A stretch of 64,000 bases of DNA from Mycolicibacterium anyangense (GTDB lineage: Bacteria; Actinomycetota; Actinomycetes; Mycobacteriales; Mycobacteriaceae), in NCBI RefSeq assembly GCF_010731855.1, contig NZ_AP022620.1, forward strand, positions 4,526,001 through 4,590,000. The letters are read 5' to 3'. The notes below the pieces were generated by a model. The model was not told the DNA's origin. It did no database searches and worked only from the letters and a program-made list of their open reading frames with translations. Shown here one piece after another: positions 26,697 to 35,401 of this stretch (its first letter is position 1; the number at the start of each line of letters is the position of its first letter). The position numbers and the translations under genes are program-made.

Positions 26697-26705
26697 CGTC
26701 AGGCC
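26690..26705. other. Perfect 16-bp palindrome holding both convergent stop codons
   Basis: GGCCTGACGTCAGGCC is perfectly self-complementary and contains the stop of the WS/DGAT gene (TGA 26694-26696) and that of the convergent membrane protein (TCA 26699-26701). It could act as a compact bidirectional transcription barrier. Confidence 0.5.
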
Positions 26706-27658
26706 GGGACCACTGTGTCGGGGTCATCGGCCTCGGCGGCGGGGGTCTGGCTGTGGGCCTCCCCGGGTTCGTCGATCGATTCGGTGGTGTCGGTACGTTC
26801 GATGCTCAGCTGATGGCGGAACCCCAGGAGCACGCTGGTGATCAGCGAGATCGAGATGATGGCCTCGGCGATGAAAAACGATCCGAAGTCGATGATCGAG
26901 CCGATCGGTGGGCTGCCGGGAACCGCATTGCGCAGCGGGATCAGGGCGAACAGGATGGCGGCCATCATCGAACACGCCGGGAAGATCAACCCCCGCCGCC
27001 AGTGCAGGACGTAAAAGGCGGCTGCCACCGCGGCGGCCGACAGACCGAGCATCAGCACCATGATGAACACCGCGAACACCAGGGTCGGTGCGCTGCGGTG
27101 GATGCCGAGCCGGATCAGCGTGCCGCCGCTCGAGGAGGTGGCCTTGGCGGTGTCGATCTGGAAGAACAAATCGGTGTTCATCACCGTGACGGCGGTCGGT
27201 AGTTCGGTGCCGTCGCCGTCGATGACGTGCAGCTCCATCGTCGACTGATACCGGTCGAAGGGGTAATTGGTGACATGCCCGGTCATGAACATGCGCTGTT
27301 CGACATCGGGTGCGGAGTCACCGGCCTTGATCGGGTCGCGCCAATTGCCGACTGCGTTGGTGAACAGCGTGGCGTCCTTGGCGAAATTACCTGAGTCGTC
27401 GGCCAGTGAGCCAAACGGGCGGACATCGGTGACGGTCATCGAGTAGGCCTGGCCGGCGGTGTCGATCTTGGTGATCCAGGCGGTGACCTCGACCCGGTTC
27501 GGGTTGTCGAAGTCACCGAAGTCGGTCACCTGGTCGGTGTTGCTGTTGCTGACCAGGAAGCCGCTGACGCTGGCGGCGACGATGATGGCGAGCACCGCGC
27601 CGAAGCCGAGGATTCGCCGGACACTGATGCGCCGCACCTGCCGGAGACGCTCACGCAT
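26699..27658 (-). CDS. DUF4436-like membrane protein
   Basis: A 319-aa protein with one N-terminal membrane helix (about residues 12-32, RRILGFGAVLAIIVAASVSG), a ~165-residue beta-rich extracytoplasmic domain, and three further hydrophobic segments near the C-terminus before a charged tail. The layout fits DUF4436, common in mycobacteria with no known function. ATG 27658 overlaps the stop of the upstream esterase gene by 8 bp. It ends the acyltransferase-fadD-esterase operon. Confidence 0.75.
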   Translation of the reverse strand: MRERLRQVRRISVRRILGFGAVLAIIVAASVSGFLVSNSNTDQVTDFGDFDNPNRVEVTAWITKIDTAGQAYSMTVTDVRPFGSLADDSGNFAKDATLFTNAVGNWRDPIKAGDSAPDVEQRMFMTGHVTNYPFDRYQSTMELHVIDGDGTELPTAVTVMNTDLFFQIDTAKATSSSGGTLIRLGIHRSAPTLVFAVFIMVLMLGLSAAAVAAAFYVLHWRRGLIFPACSMMAAILFALIPLRNAVPGSPPIGSIIDFGSFFIAEAIISISLITSVLLGFRHQLSIERTDTTESIDEPGEAHSQTPAAEADDPDTVVPA

Positions 27659-28946
27659 CGGTATTGTCCCCCTTCGGCATCCGGCTGGCATACACCCACG
27701 ACAGGAACTGGCCGACCGCCTCGGCGGAGCTGTGTGCCCGGGGCGTGGAGAAGATGTCGAACGCATGCTGAGCGCCGGGCAGCTCGGCGTAGAGCACCTG
27801 CGACTGGGACACCGTGCGCAGTTCCTCGACGAACTCGCGGGCCTCAACCACGGGGATCAGCGAGTCATGCTCGCCGTGCAGGATGAAGAACGGCGGGGCA
27901 TCAGGACGCAACCGGCGGATCGGGGAGGCGTCGACATAGATGTCGCGGAATCGGCTGAACTGGCGCTTGACCACCAGCCGCTCGAGGTAGCCGATGAACT
28001 CGCGGCGTCCGCTACCGCGGGTGGTGTACCAGTCGTAGCGCCCGTAGACCGGTACGGCGGCCACCACCGAGGTGTCGGCGCTTTCGAAACCCGGTTGGTA
28101 CTGCGGATCGTTCTGGGTCAGGGCCGCCAGCGCAGCCAGATGACCGCCGGCCGAACCACCGGTGATCGCAACGAAATTCGGGTCGCCACCGTATTCGGCG
28201 ATGTGGTCTTTGACCCAGGCCAACGCCCGCTTGACGTCCACGATGTGGTCCGGCCAGGTGTGGGCGGGGCTGACCCGATAGTTCATCGCCACGCAGATCC
28301 AGCCGCGGTCGGCCAGATGGCTCATCAGCGGGTAGGCCTGCGGGCGGCGCCAGCCCAGTGCCCACGCGCCGCCCGGCACCTCCAGCAGCACCGGAGCCTT
28401 ACCGTCCGTGGGCAGATCGCGGCGGCGCCACACGTCGGCCAGGTTGGCTCGCCCGTGCGGCCCGTAGGTGACGATATTGGTCTTCTCCACGAACTTTCGG
28501 CGCGACCAGGTGGTGCGCCACGCCGTCGGGCGCCCCGTCGGCGACGGTGTGGTCGGCAGGGTGTCCAGGACATCGGCGAAGTCTTCGCCGAGACCGTCCA
28601 CCAAGGCCGCGCGCAGTACCGGGCGCGGGGTGGTGAGGTTGCGGCGCTGGATCGCGGCCAGGAACCCCCAGGACAGCGCGGTCAGCCCCAGCGCCACCAG
28701 GCCGCGCCGGCCACGGAAGTCGCCGCGCAGTCCGCGGCGCGCGGCGTCGAGCATCGACCCGGCGGCGTAGAACGCCGGCAACTCCGAGGTGGGCCAGCCA
28801 ACCCAGAATACCGCCAGAGTCGGGTAGCCCCGGCGGGCCAAAGGGCGAAATCCGTTGGCGGCATTGGCCAGTTCGACGATCGAGCGCAGCAGCGGCCGCG
28901 GTCGGCGAAGCTCAGCGATCAGGCGTGCGGAGGGCGAGGAGTTCAT
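27651..28946 (-). CDS. LipC-like esterase/lipase (paralogue)
   Basis: A 431-aa alpha/beta hydrolase built like LipC: an N-terminal ~170-residue membrane-associated helical region, then PGGAWALGW, YRVSPAHTWPDHIVDVKRAL, the nucleophile GGSAGG, the acid in HGEHDSLIPV and the His in GAQHAFDI. It overlaps the upstream fadD by 35 bp and the next gene by 8 bp, so all are one operon. Likely releases fatty acids for the adjacent CoA ligase and acyltransferase. Confidence 0.85.
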   Translation of the reverse strand: MNSSPSARLIAELRRPRPLLRSIVELANAANGFRPLARRGYPTLAVFWVGWPTSELPAFYAAGSMLDAARRGLRGDFRGRRGLVALGLTALSWGFLAAIQRRNLTTPRPVLRAALVDGLGEDFADVLDTLPTTPSPTGRPTAWRTTWSRRKFVEKTNIVTYGPHGRANLADVWRRRDLPTDGKAPVLLEVPGGAWALGWRRPQAYPLMSHLADRGWICVAMNYRVSPAHTWPDHIVDVKRALAWVKDHIAEYGGDPNFVAITGGSAGGHLAALAALTQNDPQYQPGFESADTSVVAAVPVYGRYDWYTTRGSGRREFIGYLERLVVKRQFSRFRDIYVDASPIRRLRPDAPPFFILHGEHDSLIPVVEAREFVEELRTVSQSQVLYAELPGAQHAFDIFSTPRAHSSAEAVGQFLSWVYASRMPKGDNTDA

Positions 28947-30540
28947 TACGTAGAATCTTGCCAGTGCTGCCGCGAGGCAGCTCGGTCAGGATGGTGATCT
29001 CCCGCGGGACTTTGTAGTTGGCCAGGTTCTCCCGGACGTGCGCTTTCAGGTCATCGGGGGTGGCGACGGCGGCTTCGGTGAGCACCACGAACGCCACCAG
29101 CCGCTGCCCGTACTGCTGATCGTCGACGCCGAGCACGGTGGCCTCGGCCACCTCGGGATGGGTGGTCAAGGTCTTCTCGACCTCGATCGGGTAGACGTTC
29201 TCGCCGCCGGAGACGATCATCTCGTCGTCGCGCCCCACGACGAACAACCGCCCGGCTGCGTCCACCCGGCCCAAATCGCCCGACGACATGTAGCCGTCGC
29301 GAAAGTCCTTGGTGGTGCCCGAGGTATAGCCGTCGAACTGGGTGTCGTTCTTGACGAATATCCGGCCCACGGTTCCGGCGGGTACCTCGTTGAACTCGGC
29401 GTCGTAGATCCGGATCTCGGTGCTCACGGCCGGGGTGCCCGCGGTGTCGGGGGCGGCCCGCAGGTCCCGCGGTGTGGCGGTCGCGATCATGCCCGCCTCG
29501 GTGGCGTTGTAGTTGTTGTAGATGACGTCGCCGAACCGGTCCATGAAGGCGATCACCACGTCGGGGCGCATCCGGGAGCCCGAGCAGGCGGCGAACCGCA
29601 GGGTACGGCCGCTGTAGCGGTCGAGCACCTCCTCGGGCAGGTCCATGATGCGGTCGAACATCACCGGCACCACGCACAGCCCGGTGGCCCGGTGCTCGTC
29701 GACCAGCGCCAAGGTGGCCTCGGGGTCGAACTTTCGCCGGGTCACCACGGTGCACGCCATCGCGGAGGCGAACACGAGTTGGGAGAACCCCCACGCGTGG
29801 AACATCGGCGCCACCACCACCGTCGTCTCACCCAGGCGCCATGGGGTGCGGCGCAGGATCGCCACCAGATTGCTCGCCCCGCCGCCGGAGTGTTTGGCGC
29901 CCTTGGGTGTTCCGGTGGTTCCTGACGTCAGCAGGATCAGCTTGCTGGTGCGGGTTGCCTTCGCCGCGCGCTGGCCGCGGTGGGTGGTGACGAGCGCCTC
30001 GACAGTGGGGGCGTCGGTGGCGGTGTCGGTCCAGGCCAGGATGCGCCGCGCGGCCGGTTGGTTGGCCAGGGCCTGGTCCACCGAGGCGCTGAACTCCTCG
30101 TCGTAGATGACGGTGTCGACGCCTTCGCGGTTGACCACCTCGGCCAGCGCGGGACCGGCGAAGGCCGTGTTGAGCAGCAGCACGTCGGCGCCGATGCGGG
30201 TGGTCGCGATCAGTGCTTCGACGAAGCCGCGGTGGTTGCGGCACATCACCCCCACCACCTGCGGTGTGCCGCCCGGTAGATGCTGCAGCGCGGCGGCCAG
30301 GGCATGGGAGTCGGCGTCGAGCTCCCGCCAGGTCAACGTCCCGAGTTCGTCGATCAGGCCGGGGCGGTCCGGGTACCGCGCTGCCGCGGTGGCGAAACCC
30401 GTTGTGATGGAGAGACCTTCGTCACGGGCGGCCGCGATCATCCGCAGCGTCCGGTCCGGGCGCATCGGTGTCAGGAACCCGGCCCTGGCCAGCGTGGTGA
30501 CAGCGGCACCCACGGCGGTGAGCCGCGGCAGGGGGTTCAT
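28912..30540 (-). CDS. Long-chain acyl-CoA synthetase (FadD)
   Basis: A 542-aa acyl-adenylating enzyme. The P-loop LLTSGTTGTPKGAKH is near residue 213, the YNNYNATE A5 motif, SSGDLGRVD A7 motif and GRDDEMIVSGGENVYP hinge are intact, and PRGSTGKILRN supplies the catalytic Lys. ATG 30540 touches the stop of the acyltransferase in front. Activation of a fatty acid for transfer by that acyltransferase is the natural reading. Which numbered fadD it equals cannot be decided here. Confidence 0.87.
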   Translation of the reverse strand: MNPLPRLTAVGAAVTTLARAGFLTPMRPDRTLRMIAAARDEGLSITTGFATAAARYPDRPGLIDELGTLTWRELDADSHALAAALQHLPGGTPQVVGVMCRNHRGFVEALIATTRIGADVLLLNTAFAGPALAEVVNREGVDTVIYDEEFSASVDQALANQPAARRILAWTDTATDAPTVEALVTTHRGQRAAKATRTSKLILLTSGTTGTPKGAKHSGGGASNLVAILRRTPWRLGETTVVVAPMFHAWGFSQLVFASAMACTVVTRRKFDPEATLALVDEHRATGLCVVPVMFDRIMDLPEEVLDRYSGRTLRFAACSGSRMRPDVVIAFMDRFGDVIYNNYNATEAGMIATATPRDLRAAPDTAGTPAVSTEIRIYDAEFNEVPAGTVGRIFVKNDTQFDGYTSGTTKDFRDGYMSSGDLGRVDAAGRLFVVGRDDEMIVSGGENVYPIEVEKTLTTHPEVAEATVLGVDDQQYGQRLVAFVVLTEAAVATPDDLKAHVRENLANYKVPREITILTELPRGSTGKILRNELLALRTPDR

Positions 30541-31346
30541 CAGCCGATCACCGGCAGCCGGCGTTCTTTGGCAAGCTCGTCGAGAGCCTGCTGCATGACG
30601 CGGCGGACGTACGCATCGACGGCGTCGATGTCGGGTTCGGCACCGAACTGCTCGGCGATGTCGATCGGTTCGAGCACCTGGGTGACGATCTTGGTGGGCA
30701 GCGGCACGTTGACCGGCAGCACGGCACTCAACCCGAACGGGAAGCCGAACGAGATGGGCAGCACCTTGCTGCGCAGGATCTTGTCCAGGCGCAGCAGCTT
30801 GGCGAGCCCGGTGCCGCGGGACAGGTACAGCTGGCTCTCCTGACCGCCGATGGCGACAGCGGGAACGATCGGCACCCCGGCGTTGAGGGCTGCCTTGACG
30901 TACCCAGTCCGGCCGTCGAAGTCGATCCTGTTCTCCTGCAACGTCGGCCGGTAGACGTCGTAGTCACCGCCAGGGAACACCACCACCACGCCGCCGGAAC
31001 GCAACGCCTGCTCGGCGTTGGCGGCGTTGGCGCGGATGAATCCGTTGCGGATGAAGAAGTCGGCGGTCGGACCGGTCATCAGCATGTCGTGGCTGAGCGT
31101 GTAGACCGGCCGGTCGTAGCCGAAGGTGTCGTAGAACCCGAGCGCGAATATCGGCACATCCATGGCGAACAGGCCGCCGGAGTGGTTGCTGACCACCAGG
31201 GCGCCGCCGTGCGGGAACGACTCCAAGCCGCGGACCTCGCTGCGGTGGTAGAGCCGCAGGAACGGCCGAAGGACCGACATGGTGCGCTCGACCAGCTGAG
31301 GATCCCACTTCGCGGTGTCGCCGCGGGTCGCCTCGCGCGCGCCCAT
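30540..31346 (-). CDS. Lysophospholipid/glycerol acyltransferase family protein
   Basis: A 268-aa protein of the PlsC-like superfamily. VVSNHSGGLFAMD resembles the acyltransferase block I (NHxxxxD) but with Asp displaced, as in the mycobacterial DAGAT-like group; GVVVVFPGGDYDVYRP matches the PGG block III. It heads the operon acyltransferase-fadD-esterase-DUF4436, and its start at 31346 is 20 bp from a KstR-type box. A role in re-esterifying fatty acids into phospholipid or TAG is inferred. Confidence 0.78.
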   Translation of the reverse strand: MGAREATRGDTAKWDPQLVERTMSVLRPFLRLYHRSEVRGLESFPHGGALVVSNHSGGLFAMDVPIFALGFYDTFGYDRPVYTLSHDMLMTGPTADFFIRNGFIRANAANAEQALRSGGVVVVFPGGDYDVYRPTLQENRIDFDGRTGYVKAALNAGVPIVPAVAIGGQESQLYLSRGTGLAKLLRLDKILRSKVLPISFGFPFGLSAVLPVNVPLPTKIVTQVLEPIDIAEQFGAEPDIDAVDAYVRRVMQQALDELAKERRLPVIG

Positions 31347-31365
31347 ACCGGCCTCCTGGAGGAAA

Positions 31366-31379
31366 TGGAACGTGTTCTA
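31366..31379. promoter_or_regulatory. KstR-type operator between the acyltransferase operon and echA1
   Basis: TGGAACGTGTTCTA fits the published KstR consensus TnnAACnnGTTnnA at every fixed position. It lies 20 bp upstream of the divergent acyltransferase start and 60 bp upstream of echA1, so it could repress both until sterol-derived ligand appears. No kstR gene is in the window. Confidence 0.7.
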
Positions 31380-31438
31380 GTTTCCGATCGTACCGCCCTG
31401 AGTGCGACGCGTGAATCCCGCTGGTTACCATCAGCGGC

Positions 31439-32221
31439 ATGAGCGATAACGCCATTACCGAAGAGCCCGCCGTCCTCGTAGAGCAGAGCGGCCGCATCCT
31501 GATCATCACCATCAACCGGCCGAAGGCCAAGAACGCCGTGAATGGTGCCGTGAGCAATGGTCTGGCGGCTGCCATGGACCAGCTCGACGACGATCCTGGG
31601 TTATCCGTGGGCATCGTCACCGGTGCCGGCGGTACGTTCTGCGCAGGCATGGACCTCAAGGCCTTCGTTCGCGGTGAGAATGTCGTGGCCGAGGGCCGCG
31701 GCCTGGGCTTCACCGAACGCCCCCCGGTCAAGCCACTGATCGCGGCTGTCGAGGGCTATGCGTTGGCCGGCGGCACCGAGCTCGCACTGGCCACCGACCT
31801 CATCGTCGCGGCCAACAACTCGGCCTTCGGCATTCCTGAGGTCAAGCGTGGACTGGTTGCCGGTGGCGGCGGTCTGCTGCGCCTGCCCCAGCGCATCCCC
31901 TACCAGATCGCCATGGAGTTGGCGTTGACCGGAGATAACCTGCCCGCCGAACGTGCTCACGAGCTGGGACTGGTCAACGTACTGGCCGAGCCGGGTCACG
32001 CGCTGGAAGCAGCGATCGCGCTCGCCGAGCGGATCACCGTCAACGGTCCGTTGGCGGTGGCCGTCACCAAGCAGATCATCACTGAGTCGCGGGGCTGGTC
32101 GCCCGAGGACCAGTGGAAGAATCAAGCCAAGCTCTTCGCGCCCGTGTTCGCCTCCAACGACGCCAAGGAAGGTGCGCTCGCGTTCGCCGAGAAGCGCACA
32201 CCGAACTGGACCGGCAGCTGA
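31439..32221 (+). CDS. echA1: Enoyl-CoA hydratase EchA1
   Basis: A 260-aa crotonase. Oxyanion motifs are TFCAGMDLKAF and VEGYALAGGTELALATDL, and PEVKRGLVAGGGGLLRLPQR supplies the second catalytic loop. Length and position match M. tuberculosis EchA1 (Rv0222). It stands as a single gene converging on a fadE and shares a promoter region with the acyltransferase operon that carries a KstR-type box. Confidence 0.9.
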   Translation: MSDNAITEEPAVLVEQSGRILIITINRPKAKNAVNGAVSNGLAAAMDQLDDDPGLSVGIVTGAGGTFCAGMDLKAFVRGENVVAEGRGLGFTERPPVKPLIAAVEGYALAGGTELALATDLIVAANNSAFGIPEVKRGLVAGGGGLLRLPQRIPYQIAMELALTGDNLPAERAHELGLVNVLAEPGHALEAAIALAERITVNGPLAVAVTKQIITESRGWSPEDQWKNQAKLFAPVFASNDAKEGALAFAEKRTPNWTGS

Positions 32222-32237
32222 TCGCTAGCCGGCCCAG
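32206..32237. terminator. Hairpin between convergent echA1 and fadE
   Basis: CTGG/CCAG, CCGGC/GCCGG and AGC/GCT stack into a nearly continuous stem around a TGATC loop, spanning both stop codons. It probably serves as a bidirectional terminator; no T-tract is present. Confidence 0.45.
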
Positions 32238-33310
32238 CCGCTGACCACCACGTCCCACGGATCGCCGTCCCGGGCTGCCGCCAGCGTTATCCGACCCAGT
32301 CGGCGGGCATAGGTTGCGGTATCACCGAATTCGTCGATCCAGCTGCGTGCCCGCATCGTGGCCAGCCATAGCCGATGCTCAATGGTGACGCCGATTGCTC
32401 CGTGCAGTTGGTGCGCCGCGGTGACGACGGTCGGGACGACGCGGCCCAGGACCACCTTGGCCACCGTCACCGCATACTCGGCCTGCGGGCTGTCGAACCC
32501 GTGCTGGGCGACGGCCGCGACCGCGAGTTCGGCTGCTGCACGTGCCCTTTCGACCTCACCGGCCATCGAGGCCAGGGCATGCTGCACCGACTGGAAGGCG
32601 CTCAGCGGCCGGCCGAACTGTTCGCGGTCACGGGTGTGGGTCACCGAGTTCTCGACCGCCGCGTCGAGCGCACCGAGGGCCTGTACGCAGCGCGCCCAGG
32701 CCCCGCGCCGCTCCAGTTCGGCCGCGGCGTCCACGGTCACGAAGTCGAGCTCGGGCACGGTCACGGTGTCGCGGGCTTCACCGCCGACATTGTGTCCTGC
32801 GGTGATGGTCAGTTCACCCGGGTGCGCGACGGCCACCCGCAGTGCTGAGCCGTCGCGCAATGCGAACACCACGGCGCCGGCCTCGGACGCGTACGGCACA
32901 CCGGTGATCGCCGACACCCCGTGATCGCCCAGGGCGACGGTGAGCGGGCCGTCGCCGGGCACCGTCAGCCCGGCCGTAGCGGCCAGCCAGCCGGCGAGCA
33001 CGTCGGTTTCGGCCACCGGCACCGTCACCGCGTGCCGCGCCAGGGCGCGCAGGACCAACGCGAGTTCCCTTGGGCTGCCGCCTGATTCGGGATCGCTGGT
33101 CAGGCGGGTCAGCCCCGCTTCCTCCAGGTGCCGCCAGGCGGTGGTGTCGAAGGCGTCGGGCAGCGACCGGTGGCCGATGCGTTCATCGAAACTGCGGGTG
33201 CCGATATCTTCGGCGAGCTGCCGCAGTTCAGCGAAATCGTCTGTGCTGTGCGATGTTGCGAACACCCCGCCGGTCAGAGCTTTCATCGGTGCCATCCGTT
33301 CTTCGCGCAA
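32225..33310 (-). CDS. Acyl-CoA dehydrogenase, beta-type subunit
   Basis: A 361-aa dehydrogenase homologue lacking both the (S/T)EPxxGSD FAD loop and a GEGT catalytic motif. It retains the C-terminal helices (REQFGRPLSAFQSVQHALASMAGE; HQLHGAIGVTIEHRLWLATMRARSW), the pattern of non-catalytic partners in ChsE-type heterotetramers. The start is taken at ATG 33310, 7 bp after the partner's stop; Met at 33295 and 33286 are alternatives. Converges with echA1. Confidence 0.82.
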   Translation of the reverse strand: MREERMAPMKALTGGVFATSHSTDDFAELRQLAEDIGTRSFDERIGHRSLPDAFDTTAWRHLEEAGLTRLTSDPESGGSPRELALVLRALARHAVTVPVAETDVLAGWLAATAGLTVPGDGPLTVALGDHGVSAITGVPYASEAGAVVFALRDGSALRVAVAHPGELTITAGHNVGGEARDTVTVPELDFVTVDAAAELERRGAWARCVQALGALDAAVENSVTHTRDREQFGRPLSAFQSVQHALASMAGEVERARAAAELAVAAVAQHGFDSPQAEYAVTVAKVVLGRVVPTVVTAAHQLHGAIGVTIEHRLWLATMRARSWIDEFGDTATYARRLGRITLAAARDGDPWDVVVSGWAG

Positions 33311-33317
33311 GCGCTCA

Positions 33318-34526
33318 TCACCTCAACCCCATCCCTCGGGCCACGACGCCGCGCAGCACCTCGTTGGTCCCGCCCCGGAGGGTGAACAGTGGCGTGTGCA
33401 GTCGTGCGACGTCCAGCAGTGCTGCGACCTGATCGCGCCCCGGCACGCCCGAATCGACGTAGGAGAACAGGTCGGCGGCCAACTCCGCCGACTCCTGCTC
33501 GAATCGGGTGCCCAGGTCCTTGACCAGTGCCGCCTCGTTCACCGGGGCCTTACCTTCGGCCAGTTCGCGCGCCACCGACACCGACAGCTGACGCAGCGAG
33601 ATGAGCCGAGCCACCAGATCACCGACGGCCGCCGCGGTGTGGTCGTCCACGTCGTCCTGGCTGGCCAGTACCCGGATCAGCGCGGTCAGCAGCGCTGCGG
33701 TGCTCAGGATCCGCTCGGGACCGCTGCGCTCGAACGACAACTCGGCGGTCACCTGATGCCAGCCGTTGCCGATCTCACCCAGCACGTTGTCGTCGTCGAT
33801 GAACACCTCGTCGAAGGTCACCTCGTTGAAGTGGTGCTCGCCGGACATCAGCACGATTGGGCTGATGGTGATGCCGGACGGCAGGCAGGAGCGCAGCGAC
33901 CCGGGGGTGGGTCGAGTGTCCGTCGGGACGATGAACTGGCTGAAACCGGCGTGCCGCCGCCCGGGGTCCACCGGGCTGGTGCGGGCCAGCACCACGATCT
34001 GGTGTGCCAGATGCGCGCCGCTGGTCCACACCTTGGTTCCGGACAACACCCAGCCCCCGTCGGTGCGGGTGGCCTTGGCGGCCGCCGCGGCCAGATCGGA
34101 GCCGGCCTGCGGTTCGCTCATCCCGATGGCCGAGAACAGCTTGCCCGCTGCGATTTTCGGTAGCAGCCGCCGACGCTGCTCTTCGGAGCCGTAGGCCAGC
34201 AGACCGGGCGCGACTTGCCGGTCGGCGATCCAGTGCGCGGCGACCGGGGCGCCTACGGCCAGCAGTTCCTCGGTGACCACGTAGCGGTGCAGATGGCTCA
34301 GGCCCTGGCCACCGTACTCACGGGGGATGGTCAGGCCCAGGAATCCGGCTGCACCGAGCCGCGCGCTGAACGGCTCATCCCAGCTGGACAGCCACGTGTC
34401 GACCGCTGGCTGCCAACCGAATTCGGCCCGGTCCGCGTCCAGGAAGGACCGGATCGAGGCCCGCAGCCGGGCCAGCTCGGGCTCATTGGCGCACAGCGCC
34501 GCGAAGTCGTCGGTCATGATGCTCAC
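33318..34526 (-). CDS. Acyl-CoA dehydrogenase, alpha-type subunit
   Basis: A 402-aa FadE with the full FAD loop (MSEPQAGSDLAAAAAKA) and SGTKVWTSGAHLAH. The C-terminal GEGTNEI position reads RGGTNEVLRG, so the MCAD-type Glu is missing, as in the other alpha-type gene at 15931. GTG 34526 overlaps the upstream thioesterase stop by 4 bp; ATG 34517 is an alternative. Together with the next gene it should form an alpha2beta2 dehydrogenase for a bulky acyl-CoA. Confidence 0.84.
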   Translation of the reverse strand: MSIMTDDFAALCANEPELARLRASIRSFLDADRAEFGWQPAVDTWLSSWDEPFSARLGAAGFLGLTIPREYGGQGLSHLHRYVVTEELLAVGAPVAAHWIADRQVAPGLLAYGSEEQRRRLLPKIAAGKLFSAIGMSEPQAGSDLAAAAAKATRTDGGWVLSGTKVWTSGAHLAHQIVVLARTSPVDPGRRHAGFSQFIVPTDTRPTPGSLRSCLPSGITISPIVLMSGEHHFNEVTFDEVFIDDDNVLGEIGNGWHQVTAELSFERSGPERILSTAALLTALIRVLASQDDVDDHTAAAVGDLVARLISLRQLSVSVARELAEGKAPVNEAALVKDLGTRFEQESAELAADLFSYVDSGVPGRDQVAALLDVARLHTPLFTLRGGTNEVLRGVVARGMGLR

Positions 34527-35365
34527 CGGTATCCCGTCACCCGCGCCATGATTGCGGTCTTTCCGTCGTCGCCGATCGCCAGTGCGTCGCCGACTGCCGA
34601 GTTCCGGCCGACCCGCACGGCCCTTCCTTCATAGCGTGAATGCTCACCGGCGAACAGCGGTCGCAGGAAGTTCACCCGCAATGAGGCGGTGCGCAGCGGG
34701 TCGTGCTGGCCGGCGTTGATCGCGGCCGAGGCCACCAGTTCCAGGCCGGCACTGCTGACGCCGCCGTGGACGATCCCGATCAGGTTGTTGACGATCGGGT
34801 CGGCGCGCTGAGCCAACGTGTACGGCTCGGCAGTGGTCGGCACCGGCTGCACCGACATGAGATCGGCCAGACTGGTCTGCGGTGAGCGGTTCAGCGGGTC
34901 CCGTCCCCTGGGCACCGGGCCGTCGGGGCCGCCGCTGATCACGACGGTCCGGACCGTACCGGTGCCGATGGTGACGTCGCCGTGGGTCAGCGTGCAGATC
35001 GCCAGCAGGGTGGCGCGGAGCGGACCGATGGGCCGACTGCTGGCGACCACCTGCTGGTCCGGGTCCGCCAGGATGCGGTCTATTCCGTCCGGGCTCAAGT
35101 CGATGGTGAGTTCACTGGACACGGTCCACTGCCCGGCCCCGCGACGGAAGTAATTCGCCCGCCCACCCACGTCGTCGACCAGGATCGCCAGCGCGGCGAT
35201 CGTCGGCTCCCCGGTGAACGGGTTGACCATGCCGCCGATCGGCATCGCCGCCGTGATGGTGGCGGCAGCCTGGTCCTCCTGCAGCGTGGTGATGGCGAAC
35301 CTGGTCAGGACGCTTTCCGGAGTTTCGGGATCCTGCCCTGCGACATGCTGTTGCGACGTCGTCAC
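34523..35365 (-). CDS. Double-hotdog thioesterase-like protein
   Basis: A 280-aa protein with two hotdog halves. The N-terminal half has NPFTGEPTIAALAILVDDVGG and the C-terminal half GIVHGGVSSAGLELVASAA, the latter matching the PaaI-type HGG thioesterase motif, followed by ASLRVNFLRPLFAG. GTG 35365 is chosen because residues upstream in the frame do not look like protein. It heads the operon with the alpha/beta FadE pair, so it may release or edit the acyl-CoA product. Confidence 0.78.
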   Translation of the reverse strand: MTTSQQHVAGQDPETPESVLTRFAITTLQEDQAAATITAAMPIGGMVNPFTGEPTIAALAILVDDVGGRANYFRRGAGQWTVSSELTIDLSPDGIDRILADPDQQVVASSRPIGPLRATLLAICTLTHGDVTIGTGTVRTVVISGGPDGPVPRGRDPLNRSPQTSLADLMSVQPVPTTAEPYTLAQRADPIVNNLIGIVHGGVSSAGLELVASAAINAGQHDPLRTASLRVNFLRPLFAGEHSRYEGRAVRVGRNSAVGDALAIGDDGKTAIMARVTGYR

Positions 35366-35401
35366 ACCTGTATTCCAACACGTCGGCCATAGGCTCGAGA
35401 C

